This document shows positions 15,106 to 24,493 of a stretch of DNA of 64,000 bases, piece after piece. A model generated the notes under the pieces. That model was not told the origin of the DNA. It ran no database searches and was given only the letters and a program-made list of their open reading frames with translations. The position numbers were made by a program, and so were the translations under genes. Positions within the stretch are counted from its first letter, which is position 1, and the number at the start of each line of letters is the position of its first letter. The stretch is from contig WQYX01000017.1 of the NCBI GenBank assembly GCA_009781005.1, forward strand, positions 1 to 64,000. Reading direction: 5' to 3'. This DNA comes from Polyangiaceae bacterium (GTDB lineage: Bacteria > Myxococcota_A > Polyangia > Polyangiales > Polyangiaceae).

Positions 15106-17135
15106 GGATCCTTCCTTCGGCGGGCGACTCGCCGGGTTGCTCCAGGTGCGATTGGCGCTTCGAGCAGGCTTTTGAGTGCCGATTTCACGGCGGGCGACGT
15201 GCGCTCCTTCACCAGCTCGTCGACGCTCTTGGTGGGCGTCTTGCGGGCGGTCCACTTGTCGTCTGGGCCCTCGACCCAGAACACGTCTTCGAGGCCGTGG
15301 GCAATGGCGAGACTGCGGTCCTTCGCGCATTTCGGGACCACGCGCTCGGGCCAGAGGTGCATCGCGAGGTGGGCCCAGTCGTACTTGCCCTCCGAGAGGG
15401 CGTCCCAAGTGGCCTTCAGCTCCTTCTGCAAGGACTTGTTCTGGGAGACGAGCCGCCAGAGCGGAGCGAAGTTGATGATGACGCCGTCGTCGAGGTTCGG
15501 GTTCCACAGCGGCGCGACGCGCTTCACCTCATCGAGGAAGGCGCGCAGCTCTTCGACCAGCGCCTCCTGCGCGGCGAGCTGCTTTCGCAGAGCGGCGGTC
15601 GCACTGTCACGCAGCTCGCTGGTGAGTGATTCGAGTCGCCGCTCCTCGTGCGCGAGCTTGGGCGCGACGTAGTCGTTCTGGACGCGGAAGAGCGTGTCCT
15701 TGCTGAAGGCATGAATGTAAAGCCACACCGAGTAGCTCGCCGAGGGCGTCGCGAGCTGCCAGTAGATCGGCGCTTTGCGACGGCTCTTCGAGTACATCTT
15801 GATGTGCAGCGGGAAGAACTCCTTGGCGAGCCACGCGCGGAGGTTCTCGGGCACGTCGACCTTTACGCGCTCGGCGATGGCGGTGGTGCGAGCGGCGAGA
15901 TCATCGGCGTGACCTTCGTCGTCCACGAGGATATCAGGGCGATCGGCGGGCTCTTCGTCCTCCGGGTACATGCCGGGCGAGCGCGCAGGGAGCGGATCGA
16001 AGGGCTCGGGCTCGGGCGGGATGGGGCGCTCGCTGGTGGCGAGACGTGGGTCGAAGCGGCCGAAGGCCACGCCGAGAAGCCAGGAGCAAACCGCGTCCGA
16101 ACCGCCACTCACGGCCGTCTCATCGTCGGCTTCATCAGTGTCGTCGGTGAGCTCGTCCTCATCCTGATCCGAGTCGGAGGTTGTCTGCCTGTTCGGAGCC
16201 TCGATGTTTGCCCGCTCCTCCACGTTGACGCCGTAGAGGCTGAAGGCCGCGTCGTCGATCTGCTTCTGGATCTCACCAAGTTCCCGTTGAACTTCGGCTT
16301 CGTCCAAGCCCGTCACGTTCTCGTTCGGGCCCGGCGGCAGCAGAAATGCGTGAGATGCTTCGTTTCGCGTGTCGAGCGAGCGCTTGAGAGACCACGCTCG
16401 ACGAGCGAGTCGAGTCAGGAGAGTGCCCGCTTCTGCGGGAATCGCAGGCGTCGGCACTCCTTGAATGAGCCCGGATTCATACTGCACGCCGCCAACTTTG
16501 CCGGCGCGAATGCACACCAAGAAGTCGAAGGCTCGACTGTTGAACAGCGCCAACAGCGCCGGAAGGTCAGCCTCGGTAGCGAAGGCCGCCTTGCCTGCCA
16601 TGCTGAAGATCGATCCCCTCGGAAGGGCACTCGCCTGCAGGCGAATCCCTCGAAGCGGCCAGGTCATGCCGGGCGAAAAGTAGAGTTCTTCCTTCTGGAT
16701 GTGCCTCGATGCGGAGCCATAGCGCTGAGCGATGCTCGCCTTCAGTTCGTATCCACCCGACCGCCAGTTGAGAACAGCCGCAAGATCACCGTAGGTCGAG
16801 CCATGTCGCCCGCCACGAGCAAGCGTGGGCCACTCGCGACCCGACGTGATTTCAAACCACAGTCGAACGAAGCGGAAGTCGTCGTTGGTCTGAACGCCAA
16901 CGCCTGCCGTCCGACCGTCGGTTGCATAAGGCGGGAGCGACTTAAAAAGCGCGCGGATCGCGTCGCTGACCCAGTACGCAAAGGGGCTCCCAGGAACCGC
17001 GCTGAAGTCCTCCGGCGCGCAGGAGTACACAGCGCTGTCGAGTTGGCCATGCGTACACAGAGAATTCAGCGCTTCCCGAAGCGCGTCGGCCTTTCGGTCG
17101 ACTTGAGCATCGACTACGCGCAGAAAGAAAGTCAT
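15102..17135 (-). CDS. pglX: PglX C-terminal half (target recognition part of BREX methyltransferase)
   Basis: 677 aa. It corresponds to the C-terminal part of PglX: SAVPGSPFAYWVSDAIRALF, VGVQTNDDFRFVRLWFEI, and a C-terminal block with WLAKEFFPLHIKMYSKSRRKAPIYWQ, a helical segment (about 500-560), then GVIINFAPLW and MHLWPERVVPKC. No SAM motif is present, so it must act with the upstream gene product. Its ATG overlaps the upstream stop as ATGA and has its own GGAGG at 17143-17147, 7 bp before the start. This argues for a working second cistron, although an ancestral -1 frameshift in a single pglX is equally easy to picture. An acidic linker (about 330-350) is rich in Asp and Glu. Confidence 0.88.
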   Translation of the reverse strand: MTFFLRVVDAQVDRKADALREALNSLCTHGQLDSAVYSCAPEDFSAVPGSPFAYWVSDAIRALFKSLPPYATDGRTAGVGVQTNDDFRFVRLWFEITSGREWPTLARGGRHGSTYGDLAAVLNWRSGGYELKASIAQRYGSASRHIQKEELYFSPGMTWPLRGIRLQASALPRGSIFSMAGKAAFATEADLPALLALFNSRAFDFLVCIRAGKVGGVQYESGLIQGVPTPAIPAEAGTLLTRLARRAWSLKRSLDTRNEASHAFLLPPGPNENVTGLDEAEVQRELGEIQKQIDDAAFSLYGVNVEERANIEAPNRQTTSDSDQDEDELTDDTDEADDETAVSGGSDAVCSWLLGVAFGRFDPRLATSERPIPPEPEPFDPLPARSPGMYPEDEEPADRPDILVDDEGHADDLAARTTAIAERVKVDVPENLRAWLAKEFFPLHIKMYSKSRRKAPIYWQLATPSASYSVWLYIHAFSKDTLFRVQNDYVAPKLAHEERRLESLTSELRDSATAALRKQLAAQEALVEELRAFLDEVKRVAPLWNPNLDDGVIINFAPLWRLVSQNKSLQKELKATWDALSEGKYDWAHLAMHLWPERVVPKCAKDRSLAIAHGLEDVFWVEGPDDKWTARKTPTKSVDELVKERTSPAVKSALKSLLEAPIAPGATRRVARRRKDP

Positions 17136-18958
17136 GACCGTGCCTCCAGACAGTACGCGGCGGTCTCCACCATCGCACTATCGAGTACTCCCGCGCCAAG
17201 ATCAGCGAATACGACCGGAGGGGCCTGCTTCAGAAGGATCTCCTCTCGCCACTTTTGGAAACTAGAGAGGAAGAATCCGGTTCTCGAAGTGATCGCGCCG
17301 ACACGCCCACGAGACGACAACAACTCGATGCCTCGCTCCACGAACGCGGCGTACACATCGTTCTTCGTTCGCGGATAGGCGCGTTCGAAGTCCTTTTTTG
17401 CGCGCGTGCTCCCATCTCCGAAGGGTGGATTCATCAACACCACATCAAACTTCTTCTCCGCGACACCGAGTAGCGCTACGCCGTGCGCGGCATCCTCCGC
17501 GAACAGGCGGCGCCGCGTGTTCGTCGCGCTTCCCTCCTCTCGCACGAACCGCTCAAGCGCCGCGCGGATGCGGTCCTCCGGAGGCGCGAAGAGGTTGCCG
17601 GTCTGTCCCCGCTTCGTCTGCCGCGCGACGAGCTGCTCGACGCGCAGGAGCAACCCCAGATCGCCTGCGAGGCTCAGCGACTCGACGAGCGACATGAACA
17701 CCCGCCCCAGCTCCGCGTCGCCCAGCTTCGCGACGAACTCATTGGCGATCTGGTCGTCGGCGACGAGTGGCTCGGCCACGACGATGTTCGACCGTCGGAT
17801 CTGCGGCCGCTCCGCACGCCCGATGCCGAAGTCTCTGTACGCCTTCTGCGTGCGCATCCACAAGGCGAGCTGCGCGATCTGCGCGCAACGCGGATCGATG
17901 TCGACGCCATGAAGATTGTGCGCGAGCACGAGCCCGGGGACCGCCTTCCGAAGCGCGTCGACGCTCGGGTAGTCCTCGGCGAGTGTCTTGCTCGTCGCTT
18001 CGTTCTTCGGGCTCTCCGGGTCGTTCCACGCCTCCTCGTAGATCGCGAGCAGGAGGTCGAACGCGTACAGCAAGAAGTGCCCGCTGCCACACGCTGGATC
18101 GAGCACGCGCAGGTCGCGGGGATCTTTTTTCGTGCGCAGCGCGAGCTCCTCGCCGGGCTTGCGGACCATGTACTCGCAGCGCTCGGCAAGCACCGTCTTC
18201 GTCCCGCGCATCTCGTACCAGATACGCCCGAGCGTGTTGTCGGTGAGGAACTGGACGACGTAGCGCGGCGTGAAGAACTGGTTGCGCACGGCCAGCTCGC
18301 GGCTGTTGCGCGGGGCCTGGCTCTCCTCGCGCATCTTGCGACGCTCGTCCTGGCCGTTGAAGAACTGGTAGACCCAGCCGATGGTCTCGTCCTCGCCCCA
18401 CACGCGCGCAAGCTCAGTGGCGTTCAAGATCTCGAGAAGCTGCTCGAAGGTGGTGCGCTTCGGCCACAGGACGCTCGACGGATCGCGTCGGTCAAAGAGG
18501 ACCTTCACCTCGGTCGACAGCTCGTCGAAGAGCGACTCGATGTAGAGCCGGTAGCCAGTGCTGTCAGGCAAAAGCGGTAGGCCCGGCGCCATGCCGCAAA
18601 ACTCGCGATAGCCCGCCGACTGCTCTCCCTTGGTGATGCACTCCTGCACCAGCTCGCGAGCTTCGAGCATCTTGAGCGCGACGAAGCGGTTAAGCGTGGT
18701 GAAGGCGGCGTCGCGCAGGTAGTCGCGGGCCGCGTCGGCGGCGTTCATGCCAGCCGCGCGTTTGTGCTCGATGGCCGCGACGATGCGCTCGCGCCGGAAG
18801 GCCTGGCGGGCCGAGAGATGCGCACCGGCCTTGGCGGCCACAGCGCCGTCGCAATGCACGTCGAAGTCGCCCTCGAGCTGCGCGGCGAAGTCCTCCTCGA
18901 GGAGCTTTCGCGCCCTTTGGGTGGCGCGTTCGATGGCGTTGCGCGTGTCCTTATCCAC
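17132..18958 (-). CDS. pglX: PglX N-terminal half (BREX adenine methyltransferase catalytic part)
   Basis: 608 aa. It holds the catalytic elements of an N6-adenine methyltransferase: FFTPRYVVQFLTDNTLGRIW as motif X, VLDPACGSGHFLLYAF as motif I (about residue 286) and VVLMNPPFGDGS as motif IV (about 510). The BREX-type insertion between I and IV contains PGLVLAHNLHGVDIDPRCAQIAQLALWMRT. It ends ADLGAGVLDSAMVETAAYCLEARS, where intact PglX proteins run on into the C-terminal part encoded by the next ORF. PglX methylates host DNA at a non-palindromic site so that BREX spares it. It is 18 bp downstream of brxC. Confidence 0.92.
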   Translation of the reverse strand: MDKDTRNAIERATQRARKLLEEDFAAQLEGDFDVHCDGAVAAKAGAHLSARQAFRRERIVAAIEHKRAAGMNAADAARDYLRDAAFTTLNRFVALKMLEARELVQECITKGEQSAGYREFCGMAPGLPLLPDSTGYRLYIESLFDELSTEVKVLFDRRDPSSVLWPKRTTFEQLLEILNATELARVWGEDETIGWVYQFFNGQDERRKMREESQAPRNSRELAVRNQFFTPRYVVQFLTDNTLGRIWYEMRGTKTVLAERCEYMVRKPGEELALRTKKDPRDLRVLDPACGSGHFLLYAFDLLLAIYEEAWNDPESPKNEATSKTLAEDYPSVDALRKAVPGLVLAHNLHGVDIDPRCAQIAQLALWMRTQKAYRDFGIGRAERPQIRRSNIVVAEPLVADDQIANEFVAKLGDAELGRVFMSLVESLSLAGDLGLLLRVEQLVARQTKRGQTGNLFAPPEDRIRAALERFVREEGSATNTRRRLFAEDAAHGVALLGVAEKKFDVVLMNPPFGDGSTRAKKDFERAYPRTKNDVYAAFVERGIELLSSRGRVGAITSRTGFFLSSFQKWREEILLKQAPPVVFADLGAGVLDSAMVETAAYCLEARS

Positions 18959-18976
18959 GGCGCCCCTTCCTCGTCG

Positions 18977-21900
18977 TCACGAGAGCACCACCTTCTTCCC
19001 CGCCCCGATGAGGCGTACGCATTCGTCGCGCAAGCCGGCCAGGGCGGCGTCGAGCTGCTCCTCCGTCTCGATACCGGAGCCGAAGTAAGGTTGGACATGC
19101 ACGGAAGCCAGGCGATCACCTTCGATGACTTCCTGCATCCTTCTGATCGAGCTCTTGAGCCGTGCTTCACATGCATCGCGTTCCGAGCGAAGAAGTGGGA
19201 TCGGCGCCGTTCGCGCCAGCGGCTCTTTGCCGGCGAGGAGTGGGGCAGCGATCTCGCGCTGCGTCTCCTCCGGAATCTCGTGCCAACCAGAGGTTTTCGT
19301 CAGGCTGTCGAGCGCCTTGGAGTAGGCATCGGTGCGAGCCTGCTGCGCATCGTCGAAGCGGCGCGCATATTCGAGCTCAATTGCGCGCGCGTGCTGTTCG
19401 ATCGTCGGGAGCTCTCGATAGAAGGTCTCCCGCTTCAACAGATCGTCGAGCTGTGCGGCCCTGGACTCCAAATCGGGGCCGATCCCCGGCTCGTCCTTCA
19501 AGACGGGCCAAGCGATGGTCATGGCCTGGCGCGCGCGTGCGACGTCGTGGAGGCGGGGCTCGGAGAGCGCTTGCTCCAACTCGACGGCGCGCTTGATGGC
19601 ATCCTTGATGGCGCGGTGGCTCGCGTTGAAGGTCGCGATGGCGTTATCTTCAGGGCCCCGGAGGATGGCTTTCATCTGGCCGATGGCACTGTCGAGCACG
19701 GCGCCACCCGGCAGGCGGTGCGCGGTGACCGTGCCCAGCGCCGAGGCGACGATGTCCTCGTTGCGGGCGACTTCCTTGCGCAACTCGGCGACGACGGTAC
19801 CGGCGCTCAGCTCCTTTACCTCGCTGCCGAAGGTGTCGCGGAAGGCCTCGGAGGCCTTCACCACCTCCTCGAACTCGATACCCTTTTTCGGGCGGAACGA
19901 CGCCTGGCGGAACAGGTTGTTGTTCGAGAACGTGTCGCGCGCCTCGACGCTGGTGGCCGTGTCGAACGTCTGGCCCTTGCTGGTCGCCTGGATCTTGCCG
20001 GCGCGCAATAGCGACAGTACGAGCAGGCGCACCACTTCGAAGTCCCAGCCGAACGGCTCCTTGGCGAACTCGTCGGTGAGGTAGCGGCCACTCGCGGTGT
20101 CGCCGTAGTTGGCGCGTTCCTCGATGCGGTTGAGGATTTCTTTCAGCGCGCCGCTCTCGGTGCGGAAGACGGTCTTGCCCTTCTCGTCGCGCAGGAGGCC
20201 GAGAGCGCCGAACACGCCGAGCAGCCCCTGCAGGTTCTCAGCGATGAACAGGGCATCGGTGCCCTTCTTCACATCCGCCGCCTTGGCGGCCGCTTCCTTG
20301 AAGCGGTCGAAGACCTCTGGCAGCACGGCGCCGAGCACCTCGGCGGCTGTCTTGCCCACGTCGACGGCGCGGTCGGTGGGGCTGCGGTCGTTGCCCCGAA
20401 AGTAGATGCGGCCCGAGAGGGCTGCCGCGCGCAGAAGGCGGCGAAGCTCGCCCTCGTGGCGACGCAGGCGAACGCGCTCCTCGGCAATGAGCGCCGGGGT
20501 ATCCTCGCCCTTCGTCTCGCGCTCCTTGCGGGCGAGCATCTCCTTGCTGCGGAACAGCTCGACGGTCTCGCGATCGATGACGTCGGTCAGCACGACGGCC
20601 CAGAAGACGTGCTTGCGCTCCTGCTGGCTGCGCGTGCGCAGCTCGGCGGCCAGGCCGTCGAAGTCCTTCTCGTCCTCGGCGAGGTGGACCTGAAATATCA
20701 TGTCGCCCACCGTGATCTCGCGGCCGTGAAAGGCGAGTCCTGCCTTGAAGGTCTTGGTATCGAGGAGCGTGTGCGAGGGCTGCGGCTGCCAGAATCCCGA
20801 GAGCACCTCTTGGTAGAGCCGGTGGGAATCGCCGGGCTTCGGGCTGATGCCGTTGCGCAGGCGCTCCCAGTCGTCCTCGGCGGGCGTGGGGATGCGGTAG
20901 CCGTCATCGCCGTGACGCACCTGATGGGCTGCCTCGAGCGCGCGCAGGGCTTCCTTCACGGACGCGAGCTGCGAGTCTCCGCCGACGCTGTCATGCAGGG
21001 CCGCAGCGATGTTCTCGACGCTGCGGTGGACGCTCTTCACGTACTGGAGGAGGCAGATGACCTTGGCGACGGGCTGCGAGAGTGGGTGGTCGACCAGCTT
21101 CGAGATGGCGGCGATCTTCGCGCGTACCTCAGAGCCGATGTTCCCCTCGACGAGATCGTAGACATGATCGAGACGCACGAGGTCGCCGAGCGCGCCGTCG
21201 GCGAGGTTTACGGCGGGGTTGATGAGGAGCTGCTGCGCGAGCTTGATGATGGTGCGGTTCGCGCCGCCGACGTGCTTGCTCGCCCCGCCCTGCGTGCGCA
21301 GGCCCGAGACGACCTGGATGATGAGATCGATCTGGTACGGGAGCAGCGGGTAGAGGTCGATGAAGGCCTCGCGCGTCAGCTCGGGGAGCTTGATGTCGGC
21401 GGTGAACCGCGTGTGCTCGGTGAGGCGGCCACGGTGCTCGTCGAAGAGCCTGCCGAGCACAGTCTGCGCGCCAGCGTTCTTCGAAAGAACACGGCGGCTC
21501 GTGACCTCTGAGATGTCGCTCGGTTCAAGGTGGACCTGCAGCGGGAAGCGGTCCATCAAGCGGGCGAGTTCGATCCTCTTGTCGTCGAGACCCGAGACGA
21601 GCTCGCCGAGCTTTTCCTGCGAGGTGACGACGACCCAGTGCTTGCCGCGTCCTTTCACGCCAAGCTGCTGCACGATGGCCTGCAGGTCGAGCATCTTCTG
21701 GACGTCGCGCGCGACGAACTGGCCGACTTCGTCGACGACGAACATCAGCGAGAGTCCGGGTTTGCGACGCTTCATCAGCTCGCCGGCACGTTCGGCCAGC
21801 TTGCCCGGCGTGATGTCGGTTTTGTTCTTGACGGCCTTCACCCACGAGTCGGCCATCGGGTAGGTGTCGGGGTCGAGGCTGTGCAGCACGCGGCTCGCCT

Positions 21901-22522
21901 CGGAGAGCGCGAAGGCGACCTTGGTCTTCTCGGTTGCCCAATTCTTCCCGAACAGGCGCTTGTACTCGCCCTCGAACTTCTGGAGCTGACCCTTCTCCTC
22001 GAGGCCAATCTCCAGCTCCGAGAGGTCGAGATCTTTCGCATAGCCAAGGCTCTGGAGGAAGAGCCCATACATGATCTCGGTGAGCGTCTGGTTGCCGCTG
22101 CGGATGCCCCGATCCGTCGAGACGTCGAAGACGACTGCGTGGGTTGGAATCTTCTCGTTGATGGCCTTGAGCAGGACCTGGAGCTTCTTGTCGCCCGCGC
22201 GTTCGGCGAAGCGCTCGGCGGCGGACTCACCAGCCACCGTGCGATTCGCGACGGAGATGCCGAGCATCTTCGCAAAACTCGACTTGCCGGAGCCGAAAAA
22301 GCCCGAGACCCAGATGGCGATGCCCTCGTGCGGCTTGTTCGGCGTCTCGCGGTAGGCGTCGAAGACGTCGATGTAGTGCGTGCGGATCGCATCCGTGACG
22401 ACGTACTCGGCGATCTCGTCGCGAATGATCTCTTCGTCGGTCTGGTCGACCTTGATGACCTCTTCGATGCGACGGTGGATGTCGTTCGCAAACAGGATCT
22501 TGATGGGCGTCGTCATCGTCAT
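18977..22522 (-). CDS. brxC: BREX P-loop ATPase BrxC
   Basis: About 1181 aa, the expected size of type 1 BrxC. It opens IKILFANDIHRRIEEVIKVD, has Walker A SGFFGSGKSS (about 73-82) and Walker B-like LSLMFVVDEVGQFV, then a long helical C-terminus with DUF-type BrxC sequence. BrxC is a large ATPase required for both defence and PglX-dependent methylation and probably forms the core of the BREX complex. GAGG lies 3 bp before the ATG at 22522 and 9 bp before a second ATG at 22516, so either may be used. It lies 14 bp after brxB. Confidence 0.94.
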   Translation of the reverse strand: MTMTTPIKILFANDIHRRIEEVIKVDQTDEEIIRDEIAEYVVTDAIRTHYIDVFDAYRETPNKPHEGIAIWVSGFFGSGKSSFAKMLGISVANRTVAGESAAERFAERAGDKKLQVLLKAINEKIPTHAVVFDVSTDRGIRSGNQTLTEIMYGLFLQSLGYAKDLDLSELEIGLEEKGQLQKFEGEYKRLFGKNWATEKTKVAFALSEASRVLHSLDPDTYPMADSWVKAVKNKTDITPGKLAERAGELMKRRKPGLSLMFVVDEVGQFVARDVQKMLDLQAIVQQLGVKGRGKHWVVVTSQEKLGELVSGLDDKRIELARLMDRFPLQVHLEPSDISEVTSRRVLSKNAGAQTVLGRLFDEHRGRLTEHTRFTADIKLPELTREAFIDLYPLLPYQIDLIIQVVSGLRTQGGASKHVGGANRTIIKLAQQLLINPAVNLADGALGDLVRLDHVYDLVEGNIGSEVRAKIAAISKLVDHPLSQPVAKVICLLQYVKSVHRSVENIAAALHDSVGGDSQLASVKEALRALEAAHQVRHGDDGYRIPTPAEDDWERLRNGISPKPGDSHRLYQEVLSGFWQPQPSHTLLDTKTFKAGLAFHGREITVGDMIFQVHLAEDEKDFDGLAAELRTRSQQERKHVFWAVVLTDVIDRETVELFRSKEMLARKERETKGEDTPALIAEERVRLRRHEGELRRLLRAAALSGRIYFRGNDRSPTDRAVDVGKTAAEVLGAVLPEVFDRFKEAAAKAADVKKGTDALFIAENLQGLLGVFGALGLLRDEKGKTVFRTESGALKEILNRIEERANYGDTASGRYLTDEFAKEPFGWDFEVVRLLVLSLLRAGKIQATSKGQTFDTATSVEARDTFSNNNLFRQASFRPKKGIEFEEVVKASEAFRDTFGSEVKELSAGTVVAELRKEVARNEDIVASALGTVTAHRLPGGAVLDSAIGQMKAILRGPEDNAIATFNASHRAIKDAIKRAVELEQALSEPRLHDVARARQAMTIAWPVLKDEPGIGPDLESRAAQLDDLLKRETFYRELPTIEQHARAIELEYARRFDDAQQARTDAYSKALDSLTKTSGWHEIPEETQREIAAPLLAGKEPLARTAPIPLLRSERDACEARLKSSIRRMQEVIEGDRLASVHVQPYFGSGIETEEQLDAALAGLRDECVRLIGAGKKVVLS

Positions 22523-22536
22523 GGTCCTCAGAGCTC

Positions 22537-23118
22537 TCAGAAGATCTTCGGGCGGTAGTTGTGCTCCGCGTCGAGCACGCCCATGAAGCGCAGGCCTGCC
22601 GCGCCATCGAGGTCGCCTGGGTAGAAGAGAACGGTGGGCACGTGGATGCGGCCCTTGAGTTGCTCGAGGAGCGAGAAGGCTCGGTACACGGGGAAGAGCG
22701 CGCCGGTGCGCAGGATGAAAACGATGTCGTGGAGCGGGTTGCCCTCTTCTGTAGAGAGCTGCGAGGCGACGAGGTCCACGAGCGACGGGTCGCCCTCCGA
22801 GAGCACCGCGTGAACTGTCTCGACGACCGTGTCCGTACCAAGCTCGCGCTCGACGTTGAACCACTCGGGCAGCAGGCGCTGGAGGCTCATCGCAGCGTCG
22901 AGGCACTGGGCCAGCGAGATGCGGCGGACACACTTGCCCTTCTGCGAGAGGCGCGTCTTGAGCAGCGTCACCTGCTGCCGCAGCGTGAACTCGTCCTCCG
23001 GGTTGTAGCGGAAGAGCGCGTAGGGCATGTCGTGGTATGCGCTGATGCGCTGTCGGGGATCGGACAGCTCGAGGACGGGCTCGAGATTTTGCTTCAGGCG
23101 TTGTTCGAGGTCGCTCAT
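22537..23118 (-). CDS. brxB: BREX protein BrxB
   Basis: 193 aa, matching the DUF1788 family. Characteristic stretches are MPYALFRYNPEDEFTLRQQV, RRISLAQCLDAAM, DIVFILRTGALFPVYRAFSLLE and VPTVLFYPGDLDG, with RFMGVLDAEHNYRPKIF at the end. BrxB is a small core protein of type 1 BREX; its biochemical role is not settled. The start overlaps the brxA stop by 4 bp (ATGA), so the two are translationally coupled. Confidence 0.93.
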   Translation of the reverse strand: MSDLEQRLKQNLEPVLELSDPRQRISAYHDMPYALFRYNPEDEFTLRQQVTLLKTRLSQKGKCVRRISLAQCLDAAMSLQRLLPEWFNVERELGTDTVVETVHAVLSEGDPSLVDLVASQLSTEEGNPLHDIVFILRTGALFPVYRAFSLLEQLKGRIHVPTVLFYPGDLDGAAGLRFMGVLDAEHNYRPKIF

Positions 23119-23900
23119 GCAACCATCCTCTCTGCGTATTCGCAGGTGCTCGCGCACGGTAGGGAGAGCTGCACGAGACTGCCAGCGACCTGGTATTCGA
23201 GCTTGCGGTACTGATGGAGGCGCAGGAGCTCGTGCTCGACGTCGGCGGGGTGCATCAGGAACAGGCGCCACTTGGGTGAGGTTACGAGCTTCGACGGGCT
23301 CAGCTTCTCGTCGCGCATCGCGTGGAGCAGGTAGAGGAAGCTTCGCTCCGGCAGGTGGAACGAGACGAACTCCTTGGCGATGGATCCGCGCAAGAAGCCG
23401 AAGTCGACGGCGATTTTGAGCAGGCCCGACGCGACGCGTTTGGTGGTCTGTTCGGTCCAAGCGTGTTTCGTCTTGCCTCCGCGCTTGCCAATCTCGCCCA
23501 GGTACTGGGTGACGTCCTCGGTGCGGACGCGGAAGGTGCCCTCCTCGTAGGCGGCGAAGAGCCAGGCTTCGAGGAAGTCGCGGACGAGGAACTCGTCGCG
23601 CGTCATGTGCCAGAGGAGCAGCGGCTTCCACTCGTCGACGGGCAGCCCGTGCTTCGCGAGGACGACGAGCGGGCGATCGCGGTCGACCGGGTCGAAGCGG
23701 CGGTTGAGCACCCTGGCAACGTCGCGCAACCACGCGGCACTGCTCGCGCCGATGAAGTTCTCCTCACGAAGGCGTTCGAGGTTCTGGCGTTTCGAACGCT
23801 CGAAGTTCCAGGCTGCGAACACCGCGTAGGTCTCGTCGATCATCGCGCCCTTCACGACGGTGAAAGACGAGGCTACGTTCGCGCGCGACCTGGCCTTCAT
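23115..23900 (-). CDS. brxA: BREX protein BrxA
   Basis: 261 aa, matching the DUF1819/BrxA family (NusB-like fold, DNA binding in studied members). Recognisable stretches include VVKGAMIDETYAVFAAWN, RLREENFIGASSAAWLRDVARVLNRRF, LLLWHMTRDEFLVRDFLEAWLF and FVSFHLPERSFLYLLHAM. The start at 23900 overlaps the stop of brxE by 4 bp. Second gene of the BREX operon. Confidence 0.93.
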   Translation of the reverse strand: MKARSRANVASSFTVVKGAMIDETYAVFAAWNFERSKRQNLERLREENFIGASSAAWLRDVARVLNRRFDPVDRDRPLVVLAKHGLPVDEWKPLLLWHMTRDEFLVRDFLEAWLFAAYEEGTFRVRTEDVTQYLGEIGKRGGKTKHAWTEQTTKRVASGLLKIAVDFGFLRGSIAKEFVSFHLPERSFLYLLHAMRDEKLSPSKLVTSPKWRLFLMHPADVEHELLRLHQYRKLEYQVAGSLVQLSLPCASTCEYAERMVA

Positions 23901-24493
23901 GCCTCGGCCTTCCGGGCGTAGGGGACGGCAAGCGCCGAGGGCTCGCCGCGCGCGAAGCCGAGCGCTAGGAGCACGACGTCGGCATCGGTGCCGGAGAAGA
24001 TGCCGGGCAGCGAGACGGCGCGACCCTCGGCCGAGCGCTTCAACTTGCCGTAGGCCTCGACGTCGCTGTCGGACACGAGTTCGAACGAGCGCAGGAGCAC
24101 GGTGAGGTCCGTGCCCGAGAGCGACTCGAGCTTCTCGAAGAACGCGGTCCACTCGCTGGCGTGGTCGAGCCAGTGCTCCCAGCGCGCATCGAAGTCCGCC
24201 TCGATCGACTCAGGCAGGTGCCAGAGCGTGACGCAATTCGGGGGCTCGAAGACCTGCGTGCAGCGGTAGGCGGCGACCGCGAACACCGATCGCGCCTGCG
24301 CGAAGCGGTGCGTGCGCGGGAAACCACGCCGGAGGGCAGCAGCGCCGAGGCGTCCGAGCTGGCCCTTGGTATTCCACCACTTGGCAAGGTCCATCTCGCC
24401 GAAGCGGGCGACGACGAGGCGCAGCTTGAGCAAGCGATCGAGGTCGAGATCGATGGGCCCGGGTGGGGCGGGAAGGCAACTGATTGGTTGCAT
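23897..24493 (-). CDS. brxE: BrxE-family protein, first gene of the BREX operon
   Basis: 198 aa. The diagnostic N-terminal segment RLLKLRLVVARFGEMDLAKWWNTKGQLGRLGAAALRRGFPRTH matches the BrxE family over that block (43 residues, positions about 21-63); the rest is DFDARWEHWLDH.. and a C-terminal helix-rich part. BrxE was defined in type 6 BREX, where it opens the operon before brxA, as here; its function is unknown. The ATG at 24493 lies only 5 bp after the stop of the RND adaptor gene and has no visible Shine-Dalgarno, so it is either coupled to that gene or starts a little further in. Confidence 0.82.
   Translation of the reverse strand: MQPISCLPAPPGPIDLDLDRLLKLRLVVARFGEMDLAKWWNTKGQLGRLGAAALRRGFPRTHRFAQARSVFAVAAYRCTQVFEPPNCVTLWHLPESIEADFDARWEHWLDHASEWTAFFEKLESLSGTDLTVLLRSFELVSDSDVEAYGKLKRSAEGRAVSLPGIFSGTDADVVLLALGFARGEPSALAVPYARKAEA

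Noticed and set aside
15648-17378. A 576-codon plus-strand open frame opposite the split pglX
   Set aside because: It is antisense to well-matched PglX sequence on both ORFs, has Arg/Gly-rich content with no domain pattern, and crosses the boundary between the two genuine genes. Long antisense frames are common at this GC content.
6220-24493. A recently acquired genomic island with attachment sites around BREX
   Set aside because: I see no integrase, tRNA or direct repeats at the borders, and base composition looks similar to neighbours by eye. Acquisition is likely in principle but not shown here.
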